NCBI RefSeq assembly: GCF_051014685.1 | Contig: NC_135061.1 | Span: 2,007,029 to 2,071,028 of the forward strand | Source: Ptiloglossa arizonensis | Lineage: Eukaryota > Arthropoda > Insecta > Hymenoptera > Colletidae | Direction: 5' to 3' | Length of the DNA stretch: 64,000 bases | Shown: positions 1 through 11,338 of the stretch, one piece after another | How the letters are laid out: every line of letters begins with the position of its first letter | How positions within the stretch are numbered: position 1 is the stretch's first letter | Notes under the pieces: model-generated | Databases searched by the model: none | Seen by the model: the letters and a program-made list of their open reading frames with translations, nothing else | What the model was told of the DNA's origin: nothing | Position numbers and translations under genes: made by a program

Positions 1-3000
1 CCAGGGAGAGCCAGGGAGACCCAGGGAGAGCCAGGGAGAGCCAGGAGAGCCAGGGAGAGCCAGGGAGAGCCAGGGAGAGCCAGGGAGAGCCAGGAGAGCC
101 AGGGAGAGCCAGGGAGAGCCAGGAAGAGCCAGGGAGAGCCAGGGAGAGCCAAGGAAAGCCAGGAGACCCAGGAGAGCCAGGGAGAGCCAGGGAGAGCCAG
201 GGAGAGCCAGGGAGAGCCAGGGAGAACCAGGGAGAGCCAGGAGAGCCAGGGAGAGCCAGTCAGAGCCAGGGAGAGCCAGGGAGAGCCAAGGAAAGCCAGG
301 AGAGCCAGGAGAGCCAGGGAGAGCCAGGGAGAGCCAGGGAGAGCCAGGGAGAGCCAGGGAGAGCCAGGGAGAGCCAGGGAGAGCCAGGGAGAGCCAGGAA
401 GAGCCAGGGAGAGACAGGGAGAGACAGGGAGAGCCAGGGAGAGCCAGGAGAGCCAGGAGAGCCAGGGAGAGCCAGGGAGAGCCAGGGAGAGCCAGGGAGA
501 GCCAGGGAGAGCCAGGGAGAGCCAGGGAGAGCCAGGGAGAGCCAGGGAGAGACAGGGAGATCCAGGGAGAGCCAGGGAGAGCCAGGGAGAGCCAGGGAGA
601 GCCAGGGAGAGCCAGGGAGAGCCAGGGAGAGCCAGGGAGAGCCAGGGAGAGCCAAGGGAGAGCCAAGGGAAGCCAGGAGACCCAGGAGAGCCAGGGAGAG
701 CCAGGGAGAGCCAGGGAGAGCCAGGAGCGCCAGGAGAGCCAGGGAGAGCCAGGGAGAGCCAGGAGAGCCAGGGAGAGCCAAGGAGAGCCAGGGAGAGCCA
801 GGTAGAGCCAGGGAGAGCCAAGAAAAGCCAGGGAGAGCCAGGGAGAGCCAGGAGAGCTAGGAAGAGCCAGGGAGAGCCAAGGAGAGCCAGGGAGAGCCAG
901 GGAGAGCCAGGGAGAGACAGGGAGATCCAGGGAGAGCCAGGGAGAGCCAGGGAGAGCCAGGGAGAGCCAGGGAGAGCCAGGGAGAGCCAAGGGAAGCCAG
1001 GAGACCCAGGAGAGCCAAGGAGAGCCAGGGAGAGCCAGGGAGAGCCAGGGAGAGCCAGGAGAGTCAAGTCGAGTCAGGGAAAGCCAGGGAGAGCCAGGGA
1101 GAGCCAGGGAGAACCAGGGAGAGCCAGGAGAGCCAGGAGAGCCAGGAGAGCCAGGGAGAGCCAGGGAGAGCCAGGGAGAGCCAAGGAAAGCCAGGAGATC
1201 CAGGAGAGCCAGGGAGAGCCAGGGAGAGCCAGGGAGAGCCAGGGAGAGCCAAGAAAAGCCAGGGAGAGCCAGGGAGAGCCAGGAGAGCCAGGAGAGCTAG
1301 GGAGAGCCAGGGAGAGCCAGGGAGAGCCAGGGAGAGCCAGGAGAGCCAGGAGAGCCAGGAGAGCCAGGAGAGCCAGGGAGACCCAGGGAGATCCAGGGAG
1401 AGCCAGGAGAGTCAAGTCGAGTCAGGGAAAGCCAGGGAGAGCCAGGGAGAGCCAGGGAGAACCAGGGAGAGCCAGGAGAGCCAGGAGAGCCAGGGAGAGG
1501 CAGGGAGAGCCAGGGAGAGCCAAGGAAAGCCAGGAGACCCAGGAGAGCCAGGGAGAGCCAGGGAGAGCCAGGAGAGCCAGGAGAGCCAGGGAGAGCCAGG
1601 GAGAGCCAGGAGAGCCAGGGAGAGCCAGGGAGAGCCAGGGAGAGCCAGGGAGAGCCAGGAGAGCCAGGAGAGCCAGGGAGAGCCAAGGAGAGCCAGGGAG
1701 AGCCAGGTAGAGCCAGGGAGAGCCAAGAAAAGCCAGGGAGAGCCAGGGAGAGCCAGGAGAGCTAGGAAGAGCCAGGGAGAGCCAAGGAGAGCCAGGGAGA
1801 GCCAGGGAGAGCCAGGGAGAGACAGGGAGATCCAGGGAGAGCCAGGGAGAGCCAGGGAGAGCCAGGGAGAGCCAGGGAGAGCCAGGGAGAGCCAGGGAGA
1901 GCCAAGGGAAGCCAGGAGACCCAGGAGAGCCAAGGAGAGCCAGGGAGAGCCAGGGAGAGCCAGGGAGAGCCAGGAGAGTCAAGTCGAGTCAGGGAAAGCC
2001 AGGGAGAGCCAGGGAGAGCCAGGGAGAACCAGGGAGAGCCAGGAGAGCCAGGAGAGCCAGGAGAGCCAGGGAGAGCCAGGGAGAGCCAGGGAGAGCCAAG
2101 GAAAGCCAGGAGATCCAGGAGAGCCAGGGAGAGCCAGGGAGAGCCAGGGAGAGCCAGGGAGAGCCAGGGAGAGCCAAGAAAAGCCAGGGAGAGCCAGGGA
2201 GAGCCAGGAGAGCCAGGAGAGCTAGGGAGAGCCAGGGAGAGCCAGGGAGAGCCAGGGAGAGCCAGGAGAGCCAGGAGAGCCAGGAGAGCCAGGAGAGCCA
2301 GGAGAGCCAGGGAGACCCAGGGAGATCCAGGGAGAGCCAGGAGAGTCAAGTCGAGTCAGGGAAAGCCAGGGAGAGCCAGGGAGAGCCAGGGAGAACCAGG
2401 GAGAGCCAGGAGAGCCAGGAGAGGCAGGGAGAGGCAGGGAGAGCCAGGGAGAGCCAAGGAAAGCCAGGAGACCCAGGAGAGCCAGGGAGAGCCAGGGAGA
2501 GCCAGGAGAGCCAGGAGAGCCAGGGAGAGCCAGGGAGAGCCAGGGAGAGCCAGGGAGAGCCAAGAAAAGCCAGGGAGAGCCAGGGAGAGCCAGGAGAGCC
2601 AGGAGAGCTAGGGAGAGCCAGGGAGAGCCAGGGAGAGCCAGGGAGAGCCAGGAGAGCCAGGAGAGCCAGGAGAGCCAGGAGAGCCAGGGAGACCCAGGGA
2701 GATCCAGGGAGAGCCAGGAGAGTCAAGTCGAGTCAGGGAAAGCCAGGGAGAGCCAGGGAGAGCCAGGGAGAACCAGGGAGAGCCAGGAGAGCCAGGAGAG
2801 CCAGGGAGAGGCAGGGAGAGCCAGGGAGAGCCAAGGAAAGCCAGGAGACCCAGGAGAGCCAGGGAGAGCCAGGGAGAGCCAGGAGAGCCAGGAGAGCCAG
2901 GGAGAGCCAGGGAGAGCCAGGAGAGCCAGGGAGAGCCAGGGAGAGCCAGGGAGAGCCAGGGAGAGCCAGGAGAGCCAGGAGAGCCAGGGAGAGCCAAGGA

Positions 3001-3270
3001 GAGCCAGGGAGAGCCAGGGAGAGCCAGGAGAGCCAGGGAGAGCCAGGGAGAGCCAGGGAGAGCCAGGGAGAGCCAGGAGAGCCAGGGAGAGCCAGGGAGA
3101 GCCAGGAAGAGCCAGGGAGAGCCAGGGAGAGCCAGGAGAGCCAGGGAGAGCCAGGGAGAGCCAGGAAGAGCCAGGGAGAGCCAGGGAGAGCCAGGGAGAG
3201 CCAGGGAGAGGCAAGGGAAGCCCGGAGAGCCAGGAGAGCCAGGGAGAGCCAGGGAGAGACAAGTCAAGTG
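1..3270. repeat. G-rich decanucleotide satellite array (CCAGGGAGAG)n with higher-order structure
   Basis: The unit CCAGGGAGAG, with a frequent 9-bp variant lacking one G, runs without interruption from the window edge, roughly 330 copies. Variant units (AAGGAAAGCC, GAGACAGGGAG, GATCCAGG, GCTAGG) recur in a fixed order. A marker block GAGTCAAGTCGAGTCAGGGA occurs at 1061, 1409, 1976, 2343 and 2720, so higher-order units of about 348-567 bp are repeated with indels. A degenerate marker (GACAAGTCAAGTGTCAGG) ends the array near 3257-3275. Purines dominate the plus strand. The repeat has no stop codon in any frame, so the Leu-Pro-Gly-Ser-Pro-Trp frames on the minus strand are by-products and not genes. 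The left end lies outside the window. Confidence 0.97.
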
Positions 3271-3275
3271 TCAGG

Positions 3276-4121
3276 TTAATCGTTAATGAGAACAACGACG
3301 ATAATCCGCGAGTACCACGGGCACGCAGTGAACACCGACGGGAACATTGTCATGGAATCGGTTTGAAGTACAAAGAGCACGTTTCCATCGGTGAAGACGT
3401 CGCGTAACGAACCTTCGAACACGTCATAGGACGAAATCGAAACGATCGATCGTGTTCTTCCACAATCCACAATTTTGAACGAAAGAAAAGAAAAGATTTG
3501 TTTGAATTTTTGCCACAAGTATCGACACGGGACTTGCGACACTCGGACAATCGGTTTGACATTTGAAAAATAGCGGAAAATTCGAATCGACCGGTGACGA
3601 TCGGGACACCCTATAGAGTCGTCGAAGAACGATCAGCGTGACTCGGTCGATACGTCGTTTCTCCGCGACTCGATGAATTTTCCCAGTTCCAGGGCATGCT
3701 GTAATCAACAGGGCCGGTAACGTCGTCGGATAGGGCCGTTGATGCGTCTTAATGTTGTTCGCCGGAATTGAAAACCGTCTCGAAAGTACGAGAGAGAGAG
3801 AAAGAAAGAGAGAGAGGGGGCTCAAAGAGCGAAGGAAGGGTGTCGGAACGAGGAAGAGTAGTCGTATTCAAAGGGGACTACGAGGGCCGATAACGGCGAC
3901 GGAGACGGAAAAATGTTAGAGAAAAGATGGAGGAGGAACGAGGCACGGGTAGCGCGCGGCTTCGGAGCTCGATTATGTGATATAAAGTTGCCGAGCGAAG
4001 AAGGGGGATAAGGAAGGAGGGCCAAAGAGAGATGCACCCCCGTTGATTGAGCCGCCACCTTCAACGCTCCGTGAACACATGTGCTGGTGGCAACACTCTG
4101 ATTGGAAGCCAGATGGGCTCT
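3276..4121. other. Unique flank of the satellite; no gene seen
   Basis: Mixed-composition DNA. It holds a short GA-rich microsatellite (about 3789-3818) and a fragment of a dispersed transposon-like repeat (3536-3616, listed separately). Several overlapping short open frames exist on the minus strand, but none has a recognisable domain or a convincing start. Confidence 0.6.
3536..3616 (+). mobile_element. Fragment of dispersed DNA-transposon-like repeat ending in GGGACACCCT
   Basis: This segment (core AATCGACCGGTGACGATCGG, then GGGACACCCT) recurs at 34905-34977 and 56735-56815 with a few substitutions each. The shared end matches the GACACCCTGTA-type terminus seen on many insect DNA transposons. 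Only one end is present here, so it is a truncated non-autonomous copy. Confidence 0.6.
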
Positions 4122-4133
4122 TCAGCCTCTTAC

Positions 4134-4295
4134 CTTGGCACGGGCTCCCTTCTTCGTTCCCTTCGCGTCGTTTCCGTTTCCCAGCCTCTCTCTCGCTCCC
4201 TCTCTCTCTCTCTTTCTCTTCGTCTTCGACACCTGAAACACAACCCTCTTTCGTAAAGTACCTTTCGGTGGAGCCCGGATGACGATAGTCGTCAT
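4134..4295 (-). CDS. Candidate first coding exon (54 codons), unrecognised
   Basis: On the minus strand an ATG at 4295 in a good context (GCGGCCATGACG) opens 54 codons. These end in-frame (phase 0) at a strong donor, AAG|GTAAGAGG, at 4134/4133. The first 20 residues are hydrophobic to basic (MTTIVIRAPPKGTLRKRVVF). The rest is Lys/Arg/Glu-rich because it overlaps a GA-rich microsatellite. No family is recognised. A competing acceptor-like TTTGTGTTTCAG lies inside the segment, so this could instead be an internal exon or noncoding. No partner exon was found downstream, and the continuation would run toward the satellite. Confidence 0.22.
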
Positions 4296-4870
4296 GGCCG
4301 CTGACTCGTCTGCACCAAGAGCTGTTCTCGCCGAACAACCATCGAATTGAACCGGGGATAAGGGATGAAAAAGGAGTAAATAAACTCGCTGGATTTCGAC
4401 GAGAGAATAGATTCCAAGAGTGGGTAAATATCGGCATAAAACTAACATTTATCTGACGTCCCTCCTCGATACAACGAGGTAACCGGTTCGAAAGGAAATC
4501 GGGACGATCGAATCGCTTCTTGGGCGAGATCCGGGTCACGTTGGCAGCTTTGATTTTTAGCCCTCGAAAAACTTATCCGTAGGACTTTGCGACGCGAACG
4601 TTGCTCGTTTTATTCAAATACTTTGGAGTTTCAGCGCGGCCACCGGAAGTGGCACACATCGCGCGGGAGAGGCTCAACAGCGGGAACATAGCCCATCCGG
4701 AGGATCATTCGGAGAATTCCGGTATTTTACATTAATAGGATCTCCAAAGTTTACTACACCGCCACTTGAGTATTCTTTCCACGCAGGGTCGTCGTCCACG
4801 GTTAGAATACATTAACGGATTTGATTTGCTCGAAAGTTTCGCCAGACCAGGAAGCGTTCACTGTTTCGGC
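4296..4870. other. Intergenic, nothing recognised
   Basis: No repeat, splice-supported exon or RNA gene could be identified. CpG content is moderately raised. Confidence 0.5.
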
Positions 4871-5830
4871 ATAAGGGGGGACACCATTCTCAGTCGTGAA
4901 AAAATGGGTAAATTTTACAAACTTTTTTTCCAAGTATTATAGTTACCAAACGAAGAATGTAGTCCTTTTCGGAGAATAAAAACGTAACTTTCAGCTTCAC
5001 TTTACAATTTTGCGAATGTAAAAATTGTAGAAAGATACAAACCATAAACGGAACGAAAGGAAAAGAGCGAGTAGATTTTCGAGTTAAGGGGTCACACCAC
5101 TCCGGAACGCGACAAAATGGGTAAATTTTGCGAATTTTTTTCCAAGTAGTCACTAAATGAAAGACATAGTCTTTTTTAGAGAATATAAATATAACTTTCA
5201 GCTTCACCTTACAATTTTGCGAGAGTAAAAATCGACAAAACGGCGAAGTTATTCGCTATTTCCAGAACCTCTTCCGGTGTAACGTTGTTTGTCGGTCACC
5301 ACAGTTGACAAGACTCGGGAGCTTTGAAACAAAACAAAGTTTATCGATTCGTAAACTAGAGACTATTGTCTAAAGTATAGCGTACGAGTTTTCGAAAATG
5401 TTAACAATTATAGAAATGGTCAAAGCTCGAAGAAAAAACAATCATTTTTATCCAAAGAAACGACTCCAAATGTTTACAGAAAATTAAATAATTAACCTAT
5501 TAAAGAAATCTTACGCCACGTTGTAGAATACTCTATGTAGAATATCTCCATAAAATTTGAAGTAGATCGACTGTGTAATTCTGGAGATTTGGTGTTCGAC
5601 AAGGTTGAAAAATATAGTTTTCAGGAAAACGTAAAACGAGTATATTTATCTACTTAATCTTCGCCAAACGTTTGAATTTCGAAATATCTTTTCGACGTAA
5701 CGTTCTACATACTTCGAACTTTAAGAGAAACATAAAATTTAAGAGAATAGGAGAAAAATAATATTTAAGAGAATAGGAGAAAGAAAATTCGACTTTTTCG
5801 ACACGTCGATGCAGTGTTCCCCCATAAGGG
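4871..5830 (+). mobile_element. Non-autonomous DNA element with GGGG(A)ACACC inverted ends and an internal duplication
   Basis: The left end ATAAGGGGGGACACCA (about 4872) pairs with the right end GTGTTCCCCCAT (5817-5828), giving an inverted repeat. A second terminal-like motif, TTAAGGGGTCACACCAC, starts at 5084, and the following 130 bp repeat 4893-5030, so two elements are fused or nested. A related element occupies 56255-56885 with ends TTAAGGGGAACACC and GGTGGTCCTTTAA, and a reversed partial copy sits at 6400-6620. No transposase is encoded. TTAA at two of the ends hints at piggyBac-type insertion, but this is inference. Confidence 0.6.
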
Positions 5831-6395
5831 ACCCCCTGCCGCGTTTTTTCCCGTTTACATCCGTACAGTCTTCAATTAGGGCGGAAAGAACCGCGGCGGA
5901 AGTAACGGGGCACGCGATAGAAAGTAGCGTTAAAATAGAGACGCGACGAGACAACGGATAGTTCAACGAGCGCAAATGAAACAGAAGTAACGTAATAAAA
6001 TGCCGCGAGGGAGAGATAAAACGGCAACCGCGGTAATACGGAAGGAAATGTTGCCGGTAAACTGCCACATTTTTCGCTGCATGTTTTTACGTTGTATTTC
6101 CCGCTTCTTGTTTCTATTTCTGTCCGCCTCCTCTGCGCGCGTCCACCTTCGTCGTTCCCTTTTTGTCGTCGACGACGACTGTCCGGCGTCGTTCGTTATT
6201 CTCGTTCATCGGGCGCGTAATATTTTCGAACGGTTGTTTGCGAAATAATAACCGAGGAGGCGAGGAATCCGTCGAAGACTCGAGCTTCCAATTTTAGTGT
6301 ATCTATTGTCGAAACAGGTAGGATAAATTTCGAAATAAATGCAACAACGACTTGGCTAGTGCCACGTGTGGATGGCGAAGAGTTTACTAGTATGT
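5831..6395. other. Intergenic, nothing recognised
   Basis: Contains short open frames (for example 6000-6248, plus strand) without a domain, splice support or repeat relation. Confidence 0.45.
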
Positions 6396-6620
6396 TGGAT
6401 TTTAGGGACTATTCGTACTGAAAATAAGGTCAACGGTTTGGGAGTATTTTCTGGGAATAGCGAATAACTTCGTCATTTTGTACGATTGTTACTTTCGCAA
6501 AATTGTAAACTGTAACTGAAAGTTAGTAGGTTGTTTAATAAGTTTCGATAACCTATTCTCTGAATAGTTTTATTCTTCGAAAAGGATTACATTTTTTATA
6601 TAGTAACAACTTGGGAAAAA
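6395..6620 (-). mobile_element. Reversed partial copy of the GGGGACACC element
   Basis: Read on the minus strand, this stretch matches the interior of the elements at 4890-5260 and 56290-56460. Shared landmarks are the AATTTTTTCCCAAG block, the TAACTTTCAG-like block, CAATTTTGCGAAAG and GACGAAGTTATTCGCTA. Both ends are missing. Confidence 0.55.
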
Positions 6621-7149
6621 ATTTGACAATTTGGAAGAAAGATTGAGAATTAAGTAGAAGAGAAATTGAGAAGAAGAAAATTATTTCGCGAGAAGGTGGT
6701 AATTTTAAGAATAAAAATGCGTTTCACGATTTTATCCTAAATTACAATTTCGATGGTAAACATTTTTTTTCGGTAACCCTCGCGTGAAATTGAAAAAAAT
6801 ATCAGACATACAATACCGGCAAACTAACGAAGTACAATTAATGGTAAATGTTTCTATAGTTGAACGAAGGAAAGAATCGACTCGAAAGACCTCCCACCGT
6901 TCGATCGAGCAGGGAAAATTTTTCCCCTAATTCGTCGAGTAATGTCTACCTATGGGTCGGCATATGGCAAGTACTAACGAGACCAGCTCAAACATCTGTT
7001 TAATCGTTAATTCGTGAACCGTGAATACGAGCAATGCTCGATAGTTTGATCTTAAAGTTTGTGGGCAACGATGAACTGTAATTCCATTGCGTTATGTGGG
7101 AAAATCGTGCGGTGCATCTCATGCGATGCATCTCGTGCAATGCTACTTG
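6621..7149. other. AT-rich intergenic, nothing recognised
   Basis: No exon, repeat or RNA gene could be supported. Confidence 0.45.
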
Positions 7150-7830
7150 TAATTCCATAATCGTTTCTCGAACTCGTGGTTCTACTTAATCTATTTCATT
7201 GCTATTTCTATTTTAATAATCGTTTCTCAAACTCGTGGTTCTACTTAATCTCTTCCATTGCTATTTCTATTTTAATAATCGTTTCTCGAACTCGTGGTTC
7301 TATTTAATCTCTTCCATTGTTATTTCTATTTCAATAATCGTTTCTCGAATTCGTGCTTCTACTTAATCTCTTCCATTGCTATTTGTATTTTAATAATCGT
7401 TTCTCGAACTCGTGGTTCTACTTAGTTTCTTCCATTGCTATTTCTATTTCAATAATCGTTTCTCAAACTCGTGGTTCTACTTAATCACTTCCATTGTTAT
7501 TTCTATTTCAATAATCGTTTCTCGAACTAGTGGTTCTACTTAATCTCTTCCATTGCTATTTCTATTTTAATAATCGTTTCTCAAACTCGTGGTTCTACTT
7601 AATCACTTCCATTGCTATTTCTATTTTAATAATCCTTTCTCGAACATATGACTCGGCTCAATCCTGCGTAACGTTATCTATAACTTCATAATTTCATTTC
7701 GAACTCGTGCTCGCACTCAATCTCTTGCATCCTTATTCTAATTTCATAATCGTCTTTCGAACTCGTGCTTCCACTCAATCCCTTTCACTGTTGTCTCTAT
7801 CTTCGTAATTAACCATCCAACTCGTGTTTC
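7150..7830. repeat. 59-bp tandem array, about 11 copies
   Basis: The unit contains ATAATCGTTTCTCGAACTCG, then TGGTTCTACTTAATCTCTTC and CATTGCTATTTCTATTTT. Successive copies start 59 bp apart (7161, 7220, 7279 and so on). The first eight or so are nearly identical, and the last three (from about 7640) are diverged, giving the usual homogeneous core with decayed edge. Noncoding. Confidence 0.93.
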
Positions 7831-9100
7831 CATTCAACCCCGTGAAATCTGACGTAAAAAGTCCCCCTTTCTTCGTCCGTTCCTCAAGTTAGATACGATT
7901 CGCTTTAACGAGTACAAGAATCGCGCGAAACGTAACAAGGGGGACGAAAGGTCCACGAAAGTGGGCAGAAGGTGGACGTTTGTACCATTGACGCTGGTTT
8001 CGACACCAATTGGGTCTCGCGCGACAATAAGAAACCCCTTGACGGAGCGTAGCATCCGACAATTAGTCGCTTCGTCCGATGATTACTCTAGTTTATTTAA
8101 GTCCACCGTCCGAATATGCCACTCGTATCTGCCGGTGGCACTTATCGCGAAATGGTTTCTTTTATACTGTACCATCCAGAAACGGTAATTAGAGCGGCCG
8201 CTAACTAGAACGTTTGTGGCGCTCTGCGGGAAAATGGCAGGCGGGGATTTTCTGTCTTTAGCAGCAACGAGGTGATGCCTGACTTTATACCGTTGCGACT
8301 CGTTAAAGTCTTCGCGGCATTGTTGGCATCGGGGCTACGTAAAATCCAGCAATTACAATGGAAGCTAATCGTGCAAATGCACCGAGTTTAGAACGACACC
8401 GGTCCCGTTTGCCAGTGAGCAAGAAACAACGATTCGGAAACTTTCGAGCACCGACGATCTTCGAACTGGGAACGTTTCCACTCGTGCGTATGGAAATTCA
8501 GAGTGAATTTCTCGTCAACGAGCCATTTTTTTCGTTCACGAGATCGATCATCGATTCAAATTGCCATCCACGAACGAACAAACACTCACGACTTGGGTGA
8601 GGATTGAATCGAATATGTTATTTTTACAAATAACTCGGAGGAATTACAAGTCGCCAATTGGAATGAAACTTACGATATAGTACTTTGAAGAATATTTGAC
8701 ACGAATTTTTTTTTATCTCCTGTATCCAAAGAGTGAAAGCAGTCCTCAAAGTTTCGGCGAGAAAACATCTCGATATTTCGAAAATCATGAAACCTAAAAG
8801 AATCTACATCTAAGTGATACGACACTTGTTGGTATATTTCCACGCTTGTTTACAATTAATTGCAGTGAAACGCTATAGGTAGGAATATTCGCCGATTGGT
8901 AGCATTATAAATTGCTTAAAAATCGTTCGAGTATTTAGGTACATACTACAAAGGTACGTACTAGTGTTAATTTCCTACGGTGGAACGTTCCAAATAGAAA
9001 CATTAAAAACCAAGTGAAGTCTTTTCGATTCCTTACAAGATATACAAACTAAGTTCTCTAGCAGTGATCGTTCCAACGTACCGATTCACTTCGTAACGAA
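7831..9100. other. Intergenic, nothing recognised
   Basis: Several 60-80 codon open frames on both strands lack domains, splice context or conservation clues. No repeats are visible. Confidence 0.45.
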
Positions 9101-10340
9101 GCATTCGTAAGGGAACCGATCGCCGAAGATGCAATGTCAAAAGCTTCCCAAAGAAACCGATGTTTAGAGCGTACGTCGGTTCTCGGTGTTTGTAATAACT
9201 TCTCTTTCCGCCACGTTCCGACAACAGGTGGTGCACACAACCCTCGACAACGAAGAGTCCCGTACGATCGTCGATGCAGCCATCTTGGAATCGTCGCTAA
9301 CGAAAGTATCGGACGATCGACGCGCGAAACGTCCAGCCGAGGAACGAAAAGATTTCTCCTCGGGTGAGCTCGGCCCTCCTCGAACTTATTATCCCGTGGA
9401 CGTTGCAATCGGAGAAACAGGGTCGGAACGGTGTACACAATGGCGACGTCGGTAGGTTTACAGGCTGAAGGTAAGCGAGCTTGTTAGGTCGGGTGGATGA
9501 GTTCGAAGGTTTTCACGGCTAAAGAAGGGGCGTAGAGGAGAGAGGACGAGGTGGTGGGTGGGGTAGGGTGAGACGGAAAGGAAGCAGGGGCTTCCAGTCA
9601 CGACACGAGGGACAGTTCACCGGCTTTACCCGCCGGCAGTCCCTAGAGGTGGCAGTCCCGTTGCAAGCCGAACCTAGTCTGTGGTTGCTGGCTTGTTAGA
9701 TCCAGTTTGGGGTCGGTACGGTCTGAAGAGGGGGTTGCCCAGTGGAGGGCGCCACTCTTCAGTAGACCGCAATCGGGTATGCAATTTACGTGGTGTCCGA
9801 CCTCTGCGACCTCTGTCCTCATCCCCCCGTTATCCCACCGGCCGTACTCACGTCCCGGCTTCGGTGTTCTCCTCCTACCTCTCGTAACCACCCTATACCC
9901 TCGAACCTCCACCACGAGCGGCAGTCTCCCTACCATAGGAGTCAGTCGCCTCGTTCCTCCGCCACCCACACCCCGAAGCTTTCCTCCAGGATTCGCACCC
10001 GTGTGCAAAACGAAGGATACCAGGTACGAGGCCGCTCGCAGCCTCCTCCGCGCTCGATACGCAACAGTGGAGAGAGAGACGTGTGTGGGCGGCGAGTAGG
10101 CGAGTAGGCGAGTAGGCGAGCAGTCCTCGCTACCGACTGAATATTGGCGGCGGCTGCGGGGACGATTGGTCGACGGGGGACAGGTGGTACGGCGCGGGGT
10201 TACGAGGGGCTGCGGATATGGCGGAAGAACGAAACCCGATGGCTGTCGCGAGCAGAAGCTCCGACGGCAGTTAGGGTAGGACTGGTTTCTTCCAACGTGA
10301 AACGCCGTAAGATTTCTCCTGGCCCGTGGGTTTACGAACA
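9100..10340. promoter_or_regulatory. CpG-rich block, candidate promoter / first-exon region
   Basis: GC and CpG are clearly higher here than in the flanks. A short tandem GCGAGTAG run sits at about 10090-10121. Large overlapping open frames occur on both strands (the longest is 257 codons on minus), which is expected from GC-rich composition. None has a recognisable domain. The composition and a spliceable ATG at 9440 suggest a promoter with its first exon and intron. Confidence 0.4.
9440..9470 (+). CDS. Candidate first coding exon, unrecognised gene
   Basis: An ATG at 9440 in strong context (CACAATGGCG) is followed by ten codons (MATSVGLQAE). It then meets a consensus donor, GAAG|GTAAGCG, at 9470/9471 (phase 1). 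It lies at the start of a CpG-rich block, as first coding exons often do. An alternative donor (TCG|GTAGGT) occurs inside it. No later exon could be matched to it, and the gene would have to continue through a long intron. A peptide this short cannot identify a family. Confidence 0.28.
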
Positions 10341-10622
10341 CCGGTAATGACGCGCCAGGAAATTGGAAGTAGCGAAGGATTGAAATTCCTCGAGCATACG
10401 AACCAACCATTCGCACTACGGGGATTCGTGGGGAATCGTAGCTACGTACTGGTCGTCGATCCTACGTTTAACGCGTTAAACTCCACGACGATCGTCCCTG
10501 GGGGACTCGGTACAAACTTACAACGGATTCGCCGAACCGCTTACAAGACACCGACTCTAACGCTTAGGGAACTTTTAAACGCGCGTTACACTCCTTCTAC
10601 CGTTGCGTTGGAGATATTTAGA
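10341..10622. other. Short unique stretch before the MITE, nothing recognised
   Basis: An open frame crosses it but runs into the MITE at 10625, so a gene is unlikely. Confidence 0.4.
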
Positions 10623-10624
10623 TA

Positions 10625-10769
10625 TTGGGTTGTTCGGAATGTCATTTCGTTTTTTTTTTTGTTTTTTTTTAGGGGAAATGAAACAAGATTTTTTTTAGAG
10701 TGTATAAACATTTTATTAGATTATACATTCTCCATTTTGGAAAACAAGATCACTTTCCGAACAACCCAA
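10625..10769 (+). mobile_element. Mariner-type MITE (145 bp) with TA target duplication
   Basis: The terminal inverted repeats are TTGGGTTGTTCGGAATGTCA at the left and TTTCCGAACAACCCAA at the right. TA dinucleotides flank both sides (10623-10624 and 10770-10771), the hallmark of mariner insertion. The interior carries AATGAAACAAGATTTTTTT and TTATACATTCTCCATTTTGG, also found in the copies at 11.3-11.9, 38.7, 42.4 and 47.6 kb. It has no coding capacity. Confidence 0.88.
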
Positions 10770-11127
10770 TAGTAAGTGGCTTCGAGCACAATTTGCAAAG
10801 TACCGAAATCAACCGAATTGCAATTTCTCCTAGATTTTGTTTCTTTTTTTTGGTGAAAATGAAACACGATTTTTTTACAGTGTATAAATATTTTATTAGA
10901 TTATACATTCTCCATTTTGGAAAACGAGATCACTTTCCGAACAACCCAATAGTAAGTAGCTTCGAGCACAGTTTGCAAAGTACCGAAATCAACCGAATTG
11001 CAATTTCTCCTACATTTCCTTTTTTTTTTGTGGAAATAAAACACGATTTTTTTAGAGTGTATAAACATTTTATGAAATTATACATTCTCCGTTTTGGAAA
11101 ACGAAATCACTTTACGAACAACCCAAT
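10770..11127 (+). repeat. Tandem amplification of MITE right part plus flank (about 178 bp x 2)
   Basis: After the first MITE, a unit made of GTAAGTGGCTTCGAGCAC, a unique 70-bp flank and the MITE interior through AACAACCCAA is present twice (10771-10949 and 10950-11127). The amplified unit therefore includes host flank as well as element sequence. The same flank follows the MITE at 47880. Confidence 0.8.
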
Positions 11128-11338
11128 ATTTTCTTGAAAATTTTAGAAAGAAACCCTTACGTAATGTTTTCAAGAAGACAATTTAGCGTTCACGAGAGCA
11201 GTGAGAGTTGTGACCGACCTTGACTTCGATTGCAACATTAAGTAGAGGTTAATTAATATAGAAAATTTTGTCGATATTTTATGATTTGTGTTATGGATCG
11301 TTTACAGATCGATTTATTTAATATAATACGGTTAACGA
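11128..11338. other. Unique spacer, nothing recognised
   Basis: A 211-bp AT-rich stretch separates the two blocks of MITE-derived repeats. Confidence 0.5.

Noticed and set aside
260..3295. Many long minus-strand open frames encoding Leu-Pro-Gly-Ser-Pro-Trp repeats
   Set aside because: They follow automatically from a stop-free 10-bp satellite, overlap in all phases, change frame at every 9-bp unit and have no start context or splice sites.
9643..10416. 257-codon minus-strand frame and rival plus-strand frames
   Set aside because: They sit in GC-rich DNA where stops are rare, no domain or consistent start is visible, and three frames are open at once.
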